From Strigamia acuminata (taxonomy: Eukaryota; Arthropoda; Chilopoda; Geophilomorpha; Linotaeniidae): a stretch of DNA of 64,000 nt. Numbering within the stretch: the first letter of the stretch is position 1; every line of letters starts with the position of its first letter. Below the pieces are notes generated by a model. The model did not search any database. It had not been told where the DNA came from and saw nothing but the letters and a program-made list of their open reading frames with translations. The DNA lies in NCBI GenBank assembly GCA_949358305.1, contig OX442315.1, positions 32,824,427 to 32,888,426 on the forward strand, in the 5' to 3' direction. A program made the translations under genes and the position numbers. Positions 22,986 through 34,900 of this stretch are shown one piece after another.

Positions 22986-25917
22986 CTAAGTTTCATCCCA
23001 ATTGCTAGACGTATTAAATAAATTTGTCGTCGAGTTTGCTAGAAAAAAAATTAACAAAAAATATTTATATCTTACAAAAACGTACAAATAAATCATTAAA
23101 TAAAAAATAATACCTGATTGTGATTGAGAATCGTTACTATTCGGTACTAAAATAGGATCAATAAAAACAACATTCTCGAACCCAGATGTTGTTATCATTT
23201 GCGAAGTGACGTGATCAGTAGACGACGTATCCGAATCGCTAACCTAAATTACAACAAAATTAGAAGAAAAATAAACATTTCAAATTACAGTACTCACGGA
23301 TTGCTGCAAAATTGTAATATTTAATCCCGGTTGATATTCGGTAATCAAACTGTGGTGCGACGTGACGCAATCAACCGTTTTGCCCGCGCTGGTCACCTCG
23401 CTCGGACAATCCATCAGCATTTTCTGTAATATACTTTCAGCATTACTCTGTTGGCCGAGCGAGTTATCGTAAACTTTTCCGGAATTTATGGATCGTTGAT
23501 TAGCTGCAGCGTCCGGCGAATTGGTTTTGGTTGTCAACGCTTGTTGCAAAACTTGTTGCCATTGCAGCACTTGAGGATTCAGCAATTGCTGTTCGATGAT
23601 TTGTTGTTGTTGTTGAAGTTGTAGCTGTTGCTGCGTGACTTGTCGTTGCAATTGAATTAACTGTTGTTTGTATATTTGTAATTGAAGAGCGTTATCAGAG
23701 TCTGCTATTTCTAAAATCGATGTTTCCATATTACGAGGAACCAGAACCTCGGAAGGTGGAATATCCTAAACAAAATTCAAAGTCATTCGTGTAATTACCA
23801 GCATTTAAAAATAATTTACAAATGATAATTACATCGGCAATAAAATCAGCTTCGTTTTCCCGAGTTTCTTCATTTAATTCAGTTGGTTTTGACCGCGGAT
23901 GTTCTTTCCACCACTGTTTTAAACCGTGTTCTGGTGGTTCCCGATTTCCGCCCGTACGTCTCATTTGTTCACTCACGTTGCAAATTGTACTGTGACTACA
24001 GCCTAGAAAATAATATATTTGAATTTTGTAATAAAAGTACACTGGTGTTTAAAAATAAAGCCGAAAAAGACACTTATGTACTAAAAAATTGAATATTTTG
24101 ACTAAAAATGTCAACTTTCCTCTCGTAAAGTCATTTTAGTACACAATTCGTGTCATTTAGTCACTAAAAAGTCATTTCTGTACGTAATTAGTGACACTAA
24201 AGTCATTTTAGCACCCAATAATTACTGAAAAGTCATTTTTGTGCCTAATAATGAAAATACTTAATTATATTTGCTCCAAAAAGTCATCTATGTGCATTTT
24301 ACACTTTAAAAAGTTCGTTTTTGCACGTAAATTGGCATTAACGTGTTTAAACAATGCAATTTTTCATTTTGGAGTAAATTTAACACATCAATTTTTTTTT
24401 TATCAATTAATAACTTGATTCACCTGTAACCATCGATATAAAACGGTAACAATTCGTGCGAGCACCACCACAGGGAATCAGCATTTCAGCTAAAACCCGT
24501 CTGGCTTCGGCTTGTCCTAACGTGGCTCTATCCCGCCATTGACACAACAAATGAGTATGAGATGTTGCTAACGAAACGCATTTTGCATTGCAACAATGCT
24601 GTAATGGCAATTCATCAATCGGTAGAAGAAGACCCAATGCAGCTTTTCCCTTTATAAAAAAAAAAAATTAAAAAAGTCAAAAAAAAATTAATTTCCAATG
24701 AAAATGATGAAAACCAAACCTTTTTTCTCTGAATTCGTGGTCCTCTGTTCGGATCGGTTTTGAGTCTTTTATGTAGGAAATTATTCGAGTAACTTAAAAT
24801 AGATTGAGTGGCTCTTTCGCATAAATTAATCTCCTCTCGTAAATAAATGCGGTTTTTCAACACGAATTCCTCAAATTGCAAACTCCTTTTTTGTCCGTTT
24901 CCAAGCCCGATGGATCCGCGACATTTCGGCGTCTTTGTCGTCTCGACATTCTCGCTCGTCGACTCAACCGAATCGCTTTTCGAGTAACATTTTTGTTGAC
25001 TTAGTTGTTTTGCTTCCGCCATTAATTCCAACAAATGATTGGCGCGTCGTTTAGTTTCCTCAAAATCATCTTTTAAAAAAAAATTAATTAATTTATTATT
25101 AGTTTTACGATTAATTTTCTTACAAATATATTTACCATCAGATTTCAAGAAGTTTTGAAGACAACCACAGCCCTGTTTCTTAAATTTAACACAATACAAC
25201 TGAGTCGCATTTAAGTTGTCTAAAACCTTCGCTAAAAGCGCCGCGAATGATTTCCCTTCATCTAAATACTTCTCTTTATCCTCCGCGGATAATAACGAAG
25301 GTTTCAATTTGCTTTTGCAACTTCTATTTAAATTTCCCATCGCAAGTCCACATGCGTTGCACAACGTTAAAATCTTTTTGGTGTTTGGATCGAGTTTGTG
25401 TCTCGGTGTTGGCTTTTTCTTTGCAATTTTGTTCGTTTTCTTCAACGGATTCACAACATAAGGCGACTTACATCTGAAAAGTACAATTATCAGCGTGATA
25501 ATTAGGGGTATTCGTTGATTTTATACCTATCACAGCAGAAGGAAGATCCAGTTAGGTTGAAATTCAAATTTTTACGCGATTTTTTCCTGGACACGTTCGG
25601 GTTTTTACTCGACGTTTCTTCATCGGCGTAACTCACGGATTTCACTTTCCGCACACGGTTACTTTTCCTAATCTCCGCAGATTTGAGCGCGTCATTTTCC
25701 CCCGACTTTTCAAGCTGGAAAATGAAAATAAATGAAAACTAAATGAATTTTTCATATAAAAATCGTACAAAAAGTTGCTTACATTGTCCAGGTTATCAAC
25801 GAGAGTGCATTTACTAACATTTTCCTGTCTGCTTTCTTTTGACTCGTCCGTTTCGCCTATATCGGAAAAATTCCGCGCGTTATCGAGTAAATAATCACCC
25901 TCATTAGGATGTTCCAT
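22986..25917 (-). CDS. Unrecognised nuclear-type protein: GATA-finger-like motif, Cys-rich core, Gln-rich coil
   Basis: I do not recognise this gene. Nine exons in consistent phase encode 685 residues: 25783-25917, 25527-25714, 25136-25473, 24720-25069, 24424-24649, 23833-24002, 23298-23765, 23114-23243 and 22986-23038. In order there is an acidic N-terminus, then a basic segment, then C106-x2-C109 and C146-NA-C149-GL. The last resembles a GATA finger, but with 36 rather than about 17 residues between the pairs. A compact segment with HCCNAKC and RRVLAEML follows (338-412), continued by MVTGCSHSTICNVSEQMR, which looks helix-turn-helix-like, and KQWWKEHP. A Gln-rich coiled coil lies at about 495-530 and a Ser/Thr/Asp-rich tail at the end. 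A chromatin or transcription role is inference. It is head-to-head with ZZZ3. Confidence 0.82.
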
Positions 25918-26062
25918 CTTGTCAAGATTTGAGAAAAATTCCACAAACCGTCAGCGCCATCATGGAAGCCTGGAATTAAGATAGCCACTTCCGGTTAACA
26001 AGTCGCAACTATGGTGGACGAACTGTAATTTATTAGGTGGAAAAATTTAGTATCGAGGCACG
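25918..26062. promoter_or_regulatory. 145-bp divergent promoter region
   Basis: This is the whole space between the start codons of the unknown minus-strand gene (25917) and ZZZ3 (26063). Both core promoters must lie here or overlap the opposite 5' UTR. It is richer in GC and CpG than surrounding introns (GCGCCATCATGG, CCGGTTAACAAGTCGC). No TATA box is seen. Confidence 0.6.
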
Positions 26063-27808
26063 ATGAATGATCATGATTACTGTTCCGTGTCTATAATAGA
26101 AGATGATCAATCTGTGATTAATAACGTGCCCGAAACACCAACTACTCGAGAACCCGAGCCAGCACGTGACAATGAGATAGAACGACCGGTTGAAAATGAA
26201 AATATTTGTTTGAATGAAATTAATTTGGAGAAAATCGAAGGCGCTTTGGCAGCGACTGAAACCGCGGATAATAAATTGAATTCTTTAGCTAATTTATTGG
26301 AAGATTCGACGTCGCAAAGTTCGCTCGTTAGCAGCCAGAGTGGCCAAACGAGTTCGTGTTTCGAGGAGAAAATATCGAACTTGGAAGCGCCGAAATTGGA
26401 AGAATCGAATTTAATTCGACCGGCTAAGAATAAAAACGATGTAGATGACAACATCGGGGAATATTATTTTGAGACTGATCATTTGGCGTTGAGAGGAAAT
26501 GAAGATTATTTGGCTCTGCTGAAAACTATTGCGGTTTTGGAAGGTCAACGGACAAAAGCAATTAATGTAATAAGAATATTTTCGTTCAAATTTGTATTTA
26601 TTTGTATTCAAATAATGCATTTAATTAATTGATCAATTTTTTTTCTTGTTTTTTTCAGGATTTAGACTGTTTGCATCAAGCGCAGGAAGAGATTTTGTCT
26701 AATCCTATCGAATTCGTTGAGAGACTTCAGCGGAAGGAAGATTTAAATTTACCAAATGCTCAAGTTTTAGCACAATTACCGATAATCGATTGGGACAAAT
26801 ATTTGATGTCTTTCAGTCCACATGCGTTCAATCATCGGCACATGACGAGGAATAAACCTCCAGAGATGACTAAATCAGCAGCAGGTTCAAAATATACATG
26901 ATTGTTGAAAATATTTTGAAGTGAAAATTAATTTTTTTTGTGGAAAAAATTGACAAAAAGTTGATTTTTTGTGGAAAAAAATTGATAATCTTTTTAAAAT
27001 GTATAATTACAGAAGTTATGACGAGTTTGTCAGCAGAAACGAGCAATAATTCCAGCCAACACTTCAAAGACGAACGACCACATTCATTCAACCAACCATG
27101 GACGAACGAAGAACAGAAACGTCTCGAAGAACTACTCGATCGTTTCCCAACCGAAAACGTCGAATCACGACGCTGGGAAAAGATAGCGCAAGCGTTGGGA
27201 AACAGAACCCAAAAACAAGTGACTTACATCAAAAATCCAATAATATTTTAATTTTTAAAAAAAAAATACAACTCAAATCTTGCAGGTTGCGAGTCGTGTT
27301 CAAAAATACTTCCTAAAATTAAGACGAGCCGGTCTCCCGGTCCCGGGTCGTGCACCAAACATCACTAATCACAATAAAAAAGTACGAATTTCCTCACGAA
27401 TTAACCGAATAATTAAATATTTCTATTTAATTCTAGGCCAATGGACACCGGCACCAGAGATTAAACCGTTTCCTATTTCCTCCGTCCACGTTTTTCGCAT
27501 CTTTCGAACCGCCAGTGTTGATGAACGACAACGACGACGACACGATGAGTTCGTACACGACGAACAGCGGGGACGACGACGACGATGCAAGAAACGAATC
27601 CTCGGTGCGATTTAATAATTAATTTGTGTAAATTAAATTTAAAAATATTTTTTTTTTATCCCAGGACGAAGAATCTGTCCCCATGGAATTACACGACAGT
27701 AGTGATTATAAGGAATTAAAAATGTTACAAAGATTGAGAAAGAGTAAGCTGCAGAGTGAAGGATTAGCTGTCCACGACGGATTTAAAGAAATGTATGAAA
27801 ATAAATAA
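26063..27808 (+). CDS. ZZZ3: ZZZ3 / ATAC component 1 homologue, SANT protein without ZZ finger
   Basis: A subunit of the ATAC histone acetyltransferase complex in animals. Six exons: 26063-26566, 26659-26884, 27013-27218, 27286-27381, 27437-27604 and 27665-27808, giving 447 residues. Family blocks in order: [20 protein letters not shown] and [11 protein letters not shown], then the LPIIDWDKY region. A SANT/Myb domain follows (about 272-325; [25 protein letters not shown]), then [10 protein letters not shown], then [14 protein letters not shown] with an acidic run. The protein stops at [12 protein letters not shown], exactly where vertebrate ZZZ3 continues into the ZZ zinc finger (a Gly-Phe-Lys-Cys start). 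A possible GTATGA donor overlaps the last codons, but no ZZ exon is seen downstream. The 3' end converges on OSTC. Confidence 0.92.
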
Positions 27809-28032
27809 TTTTGTTGATGAATGGCACCAGATGGGGCATTGTCTCGATCATTTTGTGTATTTATTTTGAAATAACCAGTTTCGTACAATGGAATGTTTAA
27901 TTTTATTTCATGCAAAAAGAAAACATTTTTTTTTTCCTTTAACTTCTCAAGTATCCTCTGAAAAATAAAAATAGAATAAATAAACTGACAAAAATCGTCC
28001 CCACGAGACAAATTTTGAAAATTTTAGACTAT

Positions 28033-28614
28033 TTACGGTAATTTCATGCCCATGAACATCCAGCAGGTGAAAAATGAGACGATGATGCAAACAAAACCAA
28101 CGGAAACGAGTAAAATACGGCTGAGACGAGCTGTTGTTGGATTGTGAGTCTGATCTAAAACAACATAACCCAAACCACCCATAGTGAAAAGAAAACTCGA
28201 TGCCAATCCTTCCATTATGTACTGCCCGTTTACACGGTGCGGCATGAAAGCAACCTGTCGGGAAAATTAATTTCATTTTATTTATTTATTTATTTATTTA
28301 TTACTGAAAATGAATATTTGTACCGGTCTGGAATGTCCGTTCTCATCCGTGGTTGATCCCACGCTCGGTGGTTCAACGATGACATCGTAAATTATTCCTG
28401 ATTATTGAAAATAAAGCTCAAATTACTGTTACTGCAACGTGACAGTTACAAAGAAGTGCAAAGTGATAGACTCACCTCCGGTTACTAGAAAATATGAAAC
28501 TAAAACTAAAGAAAACACGAACATGGCGGATGGTTGATGAAACCATGATGGTCTTTTCAATTTTAAGTTTGGAACTTGTAAAACTTTAAAAGGTGTCGCG
28601 AAAATAGATTCCAT
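28033..28614 (-). CDS. OSTC: Oligosaccharyltransferase complex subunit OSTC
   Basis: A small membrane subunit of the ER oligosaccharyltransferase that docks the STT3A complex at the translocon. Three exons: 28476-28614, 28324-28397 and 28033-28254, encoding 144 residues (human 149). Family blocks are [16 protein letters not shown] near the start, then a first membrane segment and the loop [12 protein letters not shown] with the ENGH motif. [13 protein letters not shown] and two further membrane segments follow, with FMGMKLP at the C-terminus. The ATG chosen gives the short N-terminus usual for the family. AATAAA for this gene (minus) reads at 27902-27907, so its 3' UTR extends towards ZZZ3. 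Confidence 0.96.
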
Positions 28615-28994
28615 GTCTGAGGAAAGACGAGTCAACTCGCCACGTGGCGCTGCGGTTGTTTATATTACACGCCATATCAATGCGCATGATCGGACTGTTT
28701 GCTGTGGAGTGTGGATGTGATGCTCCGTTCGGAACAATTTGTAAATTATTCAGAATGACTCAAGTTAAAGTTTCCGATAGTTTTGAAGATTTTTCGTTTT
28801 TCGACGCCACCTATGAACATGTAACAACATAACATTTGGAATGATTTATTAATGTATCGGTATTTCGGTAAGTCTTTTTTATTTTTATTTTAAATTATTT
28901 AATATACATGTATAGTATAAAATTACAACATAGTTTGTCGTTTTTAGAAAACCTTTTAAAACAATCGCCTTCTTATTTTTTATTATTATTGCTT

Positions 28995-31900
28995 TCAACG
29001 AATGATTTTTCTTGTTGTAGCGGCAGCGCTGTTGCGATGACGATTTTTACATTTGACATTTTTCTTCTTGTCGCAAGTTTGTGTTTTTAAATTGTACCGC
29101 AAATGTCGTCCACATTCGAAACCAAACGCTTGGCCTTTGAAACAAAGAAAATACTTGGAGCAATCGGTTGGATGCGAATAGTAACCATCAGTTCCATCTC
29201 CAAAATGGCATCTAAGAGGTTTCTGCTTGCATTCTATGTATTCTTCTGAAGAGTCATTACAAGGGGGACATTGAGGTTTTGGTGTTGATGTTTTCTCAGT
29301 TGTTTCATGTGAATCAATAGTTGATTTTTCAGTTGTTTCATCTGAATCATTAGATTTTTCAGTTGTTTCATCTGAATCATTAGATTTTTCAGTTGTTTCA
29401 TCTGAATCATTAGTTTTTGCAGTTGTTTTATCTGAATCTTTAGATTTTTCAGTTGTTTCATCTGAATCAGTTGATTTTTCAGTTGTTTCATCTGAATCAG
29501 TTGATTTTTCAGTTGTTTCATCTGAATCTTTAGATTTTTCAGTTGTTTCATCTGAATCATTAGTTTTTGCAGTTGTTTTATCTGAATCTTTAGACTTTTC
29601 AGTTGTTTCATCTGAATCTTTAGATTTTGCAGTTGTTTTATCTGAATCAGTTGATTTTTCAGTTGTTTTATCTGAATCAGTTGATTTTTCAGTTGTTTCA
29701 TCTGAATCAGTTGATTTTTCAGTTGATTCATCTGAGCTTGAAGATGTTATTGGTAGATCACTGCTAGAACTGGTAGACAATTGTTGATCATTTGGTTTGG
29801 TAACTTCAGTGGAAAAACTTGTAGTGAATGAAATAGTAGTGATTGGTTTGGTTGTTGTTTCCAACTCTTCAGTTATTAAACTAGGTTGTGGAAATTGTGT
29901 TGGTTTTATGCCTTCTGATATCCAAGTGGGGATATGAGTTGTTTCAGTGTTTACGCCAGTAATGAATCTTGTGGTCTTAGAGGCATTAGTCTCTGTAGTG
30001 GGGGAATAACTGGAAGCTTGTTCAGTTGTTTCTGTAGAAACTTTGCTGGTGGTTTCATAAATCTTGGTAGTGATGTCACTACTAACAGAAATGGTATGAG
30101 AGGTTTGGTTAGCAATCTCTTCAGTGGTAAAGTTGCCAAAATTATGATTGCTAGTTGGTGGTTTGTCACTGGTTGCCGTGTTGTCTCCTGAACCTTCACT
30201 AGCTGTTCCAATTGTAATGGCTTCTGAACCTTCATTAATTGTGTCAGTTGTAAAATCGTCTGAACCTTTATTTGTTGTAAGGTTTCCTGAACCGTTAGAT
30301 GTTGTAAGGTCTCCTGAACCGTTAGATGTTGTAAGATCTCCTGAATCTTCACTAATTGTTTCAGTTGTAAGATCTCCTGAATCTTCACTAATTGTTTCAG
30401 TTGTAAGATCTCCTGAATCTTCACTAATTGTTTCAGTTGTAAGATCTCCTGAATCTTCACTAATTGTTTCAGTTGTAAGATCTTCTGAACTTTTAGTTGT
30501 TGCAATGTCTCCTGAACCTTCAAAAATTGTCTCAGTTGGAATGCCTTCTGAACTTTTAGCAGTTGTGATGACTTCTGATCTTTCAGGAATTGTCCCAGTT
30601 GTAAAATCATCTGATCCTTCATGAATTGTCCCAGTTGTAGAATCGCCTGATCCTTCGTCATTTGTCCCAGTTGTAAAATCACTTGATCCTTCATCATTTG
30701 TCCCAGTTGTAAAATCACTTGATCCTTGATTATTTGTCCCAGTTGTAAAATCGCCTGATCCTTGATCATTTGTCCCAGTTGTAAAATCACTTGATCCTTC
30801 ATGGATTGTCCCAGTTGTAGAATCGCCTGATCCTTCGTCATTTGTCCCAGTTGTGAAATCGCCTGATCCTTGATCATTTGTCCCAGTTGTAAAATCACTT
30901 GATCCTTCATGAATTGTCCCAGTTGTAGAATCGCCTGATCCTTCGTCATTTGTCCCAGTTGTGAAATCACTTGATCCTTCATCATTTGTCCCAGTTGTAA
31001 AATCACTTGATCCTTGATTATTTGTCCCAGTTGTAAAATCGCCTGATCCTTGATCATTTGTCCCAGTTGTAAAATCACTTGATCCTTCATGAATTGTCCC
31101 AGTTGTAGAATCGCCTGATCCTTCATCATTTGTCCCAGTTGTGAAATCATTTGATCCTTCATCATTTGTCCCAGTTGTAAAATCACTTGATCCTTGATTA
31201 TTTGTCCCAGTTGCAAAATCGCCTGATCCTTGATCATTTGTCCCAGTTGTAAAATCACTTGATCCTTCATGAATTGTCCCAGTTGTAGAATCGCCTGATC
31301 CTTCATGAATTGTCCCAGTTGTAGAATCGTCTGATCCTTCATCATTTGTTCCAGTTGTGAAATCACTTGATCCTTGATTATTTGTCCCAGTTGCAAAATC
31401 GCCTGATCCTTGATCATTTGTCCCAGTTGTAAAATCACTTGATCCTTCATGAATTGTCCCAGTTGTAGAATCGCCTGATCCTTCGTCATTTGTCCCAGTT
31501 GTAAAATCACCTGATCCTTTATCATTTGTCCCAGTTGTAAAATCACCTGATCCTTCGTTACTTGTCTCAGTGGTAAAATCACCCGACCCTTGATCATTTG
31601 TTTCAGTTGTAAAATCACCTGATCCTTGATCATCAAATGTTACAGTAAAGAAACCATCAGTTATATCACCTGAACCTAATTCACCAGAACCTCCAGAACA
31701 TTCCTCTCCAGATCCTAACTCTCCGGATCCTAAATCTCCAGATCCTAAATCTCCAGATCCTAAATCTCCAGATCCTAAATCACCAGATCCTAAATCTCCT
31801 GATCCAAATTCTCCTGAACCTTCATTGCAGTCACCAGTTTTGCCACTTCCATCAGATGATGACCGTTTTGTAGTGGTAGGATTTTCTGTATTTGTTGTCA

Positions 31901-34900
31901 TCTGACGAGTGATAGTGGTAATAGTGTCTGGAGCTGATGGTGAAAATGTTGTAGCTCTAATTGCTTCAGTGGAGAAAGATAAAGTACTAGATTTATCATC
32001 ATTAGTTGATTCACTGATGATAATAGTTAGATCTTGTTCTGTTATTAATGTTTCTAATTTTGCAGGTAATGTGAAATAGGTACTCATAAAATCTTGAGAT
32101 GACTCTGATTTCTTACTTGTACGAACAATTTCTGTTGTTTGTGTAGTCTCTTCTGTCTGTGGACTGTCTGTTTGTTTAGTTGGTACAACTTCTACTGTTT
32201 GTCCAGTTGATGCAACTTCTGTTTGCTGAGTTGATACAACTTCTGTTTGTTGAGTTGATACAACTTCTTCTGTTTGTTTAGTTGATGCAATTTCTTCTGT
32301 GTGCTTAGTTGATGCAACTTCTTCTGTTTGCTTAGTTGATGCAATTTCTTGTGTGTGCTTAGTTGATGCAACTTCTTCTGTTTGCTTAGTTGATGCACCT
32401 TCTTCTGTTTGCTTAGTTGATGCAACTTCTTCTGTCTGTTTATTTGATGTAATTTCTTCTGTTTGCTTAGTTGATGCAACTTCTTCTGTCTGCTGAGTTG
32501 ATGCCCCTTCTTCTGTTTGCTGAGTTGATACAACTTCTTCTGTTTGCTGAGTTGATACAACTTCTTCTGTTTGCTTAGTTGATGCAACTTCTTCTGTATG
32601 CTTAGTTGATGCACCTTCTATAGTTGACCTAGTTGGTGTAGTCTCTTCTGTCTGCTGACTTGATGCAATTTCTTCTGTGTGCTTAGTTGATGCAACCTCT
32701 TCTGTTTGCTTAGTTGATGCAATTTCTTCTGTGTGCTTAGTTGATGCACCTTCTATAGTTGGCCTAGTTGGTGTAGTCTCTTCTGTCTGCTGACTTGATG
32801 CAACTTCTTCTGTTTGCTTAGTTGATGCAACTTCTCCTGTATGCTTAGTTGATGCACCTTCTATAGTAGGTCTAGTTGGTGTAGTCTCTTCTGTCTGCTG
32901 ACTTGATGCAATTTTTTCTGTGTGCTTAGTTGATGCACCTTCTATAGTTGGCCTAGTTGGTGTAGTCTCTTCTGTCTGCTGACTTGATGCAATTTCTTCT
33001 GTGTGCTTAGTTGATGCAACCTCTTCTGTTTGCTTAGTTGATGCAATTTCTTCTGTGTGCTTAGTTGATGCACCTTCTATAGTTGGCCTAGTTGGTGTAG
33101 TCTCTTCTGTCTGCTGACTTGATGCAACTTCTTCTGTCTGCTGACTTGATGCAACTTCTTCTGTCTGTTGAGTTGATGCCCCTTCTTCTGTTTGCTTAGT
33201 TGATGCAATTTCTTTTGTTTGCTGAGTTGATGCACTTTCTATAGTAGGTCTAGTTGGTGTAGTCTCTTCTGTCTGCTGACTTGATGCAGCTTCTGTCTGC
33301 TGACTTGATGCAGCTTCTGTCTGCTGACTTGATGCAGCTTCTGTCTGCTGACTTGATGCAGCTTCTGTCTGCTGACTTGATGCAGCTTCTGTCTGCTGAC
33401 TTGATGCAGCTTCTGTCTGCTGACTTGATGCAGCTTCTGTCTGCTGACTTGATGCAGCTTCTGTCTGCTGACTTGATGCAGCTTCTGTCTGCTGACTTGA
33501 TGCAGCTTCTGTCTGCTGACTTGATGCAGCTTCTGTCTGCTGACTTGATGCAGCTTCTGTCTGCTGACTTGATGCAGCTTCTGTCTGCTGACTTGATGCA
33601 GCTTCTGTCTGCTGACTTGATGCAGCTTCTGTCTGCTGACTTGATGCAGCTTCTGTCTGCTGACTTGATGCAGCTTCTGTCTGCTGACTTGATGCAGCTT
33701 CTGTCTGCTGACTTGATGCAGCTTCTGTCTGCTGACTTGATGCAGCTTCTGTCTGCTGACTTGATGCAGCTTCTGTCTGCTGACTTGATGCAGCTTCTGT
33801 CTGCTGACTTGATGCAGCTTCTGTCTGCTGACTTGATGCAGCTTCTGTTTGCTTAGTTGATGCAACTTCTTCTGTGTGCTCAGTTGATGCACCTTCTATA
33901 GTTGGCCTAGTTGGTGTAGTCTCTTCTGTCTGCTGACTTGATGCAACTTCTTCTGTCTGCTGACTTGATGCAACTTCTTCTGTCTGTTGAGTTGATGCCC
34001 CTTCTTCTGTTTGCTTAGTTGATGCAATTTCTTCTGTGTGCTTAGTTGATGCACTTTCTATAGTAGGTCTAGTTGGTGTAGTCTCTTCTGTCTGCTGACT
34101 TGATGCAGCTTCTGTCTGCTGACTTGATGCAGCTTCTGTCTGCTGACTTGATGCAGCTTCTGTCTGCTGACTTGATGCAGCTTCTGTCTGCTGACTTGAT
34201 GCAGCTTCTGTCTGCTGACTTGATGCAGCTTCTGTCTGCTGACTTGATGCAGCTTCTGTCTGCTGACTTGATGCAGCTTCTGTCTGCTGACTTGATGCAG
34301 CTTCTGTCTGCTGACTTGATGCAGCTTCTGTCTGCTGACTTGATGCAGCTTCTGTCTGCTGACTTGATGCAGCTTCTGTCTGCTGACTTGATGCAGCTTC
34401 TGTCTGCTGACTTGATGCAGCTTCTGTCTGCTGACTTGATGCAGCTTCTGTCTGCTGACTTGATGCAGCTTCTGTCTGCTGACTTGATGCAGCTTCTGTC
34501 TGCTGACTTGATGCAGCTTCTGTCTGCTGACTTGATGCAGCTTCTGTCTGCTGACTTGATGCAGCTTCTGTTTGCTTAGTTGATGCAACTTCTTCTGTGT
34601 GCTCAGTTGATGCACCTTCTATAGTTGGCCTAGTTGGTGTAGTCTCTTCTGTCTGCTGACTTGATGCAACTTCTTCTGTTTGCTTAGTTGATGCAACTTC
34701 TTCTATATGCTTAGTTGATGCACCTTCTATAGTAGGTCTAGTTGGTGTAGTCTCTTCTGTCTGCTGACTTGATGCAATTTCTTCTGTGTGCTTAGTTGAT
34801 ACAACTTCTATAGTTGGCCTAGTTGGTGTAGTCTCTTCTGTCTGCTGACTTGATGCAATTTCTTCTGTGTGCTTAGTTGATGCAACCTCTTCTGTTTGCT

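Noticed and set aside
28644-28832. Plus-strand 62-residue frame, considered as the missing ZZ finger of ZZZ3
   Set aside because: No ZZ-type Cys pattern, and it overlaps the OSTC promoter.
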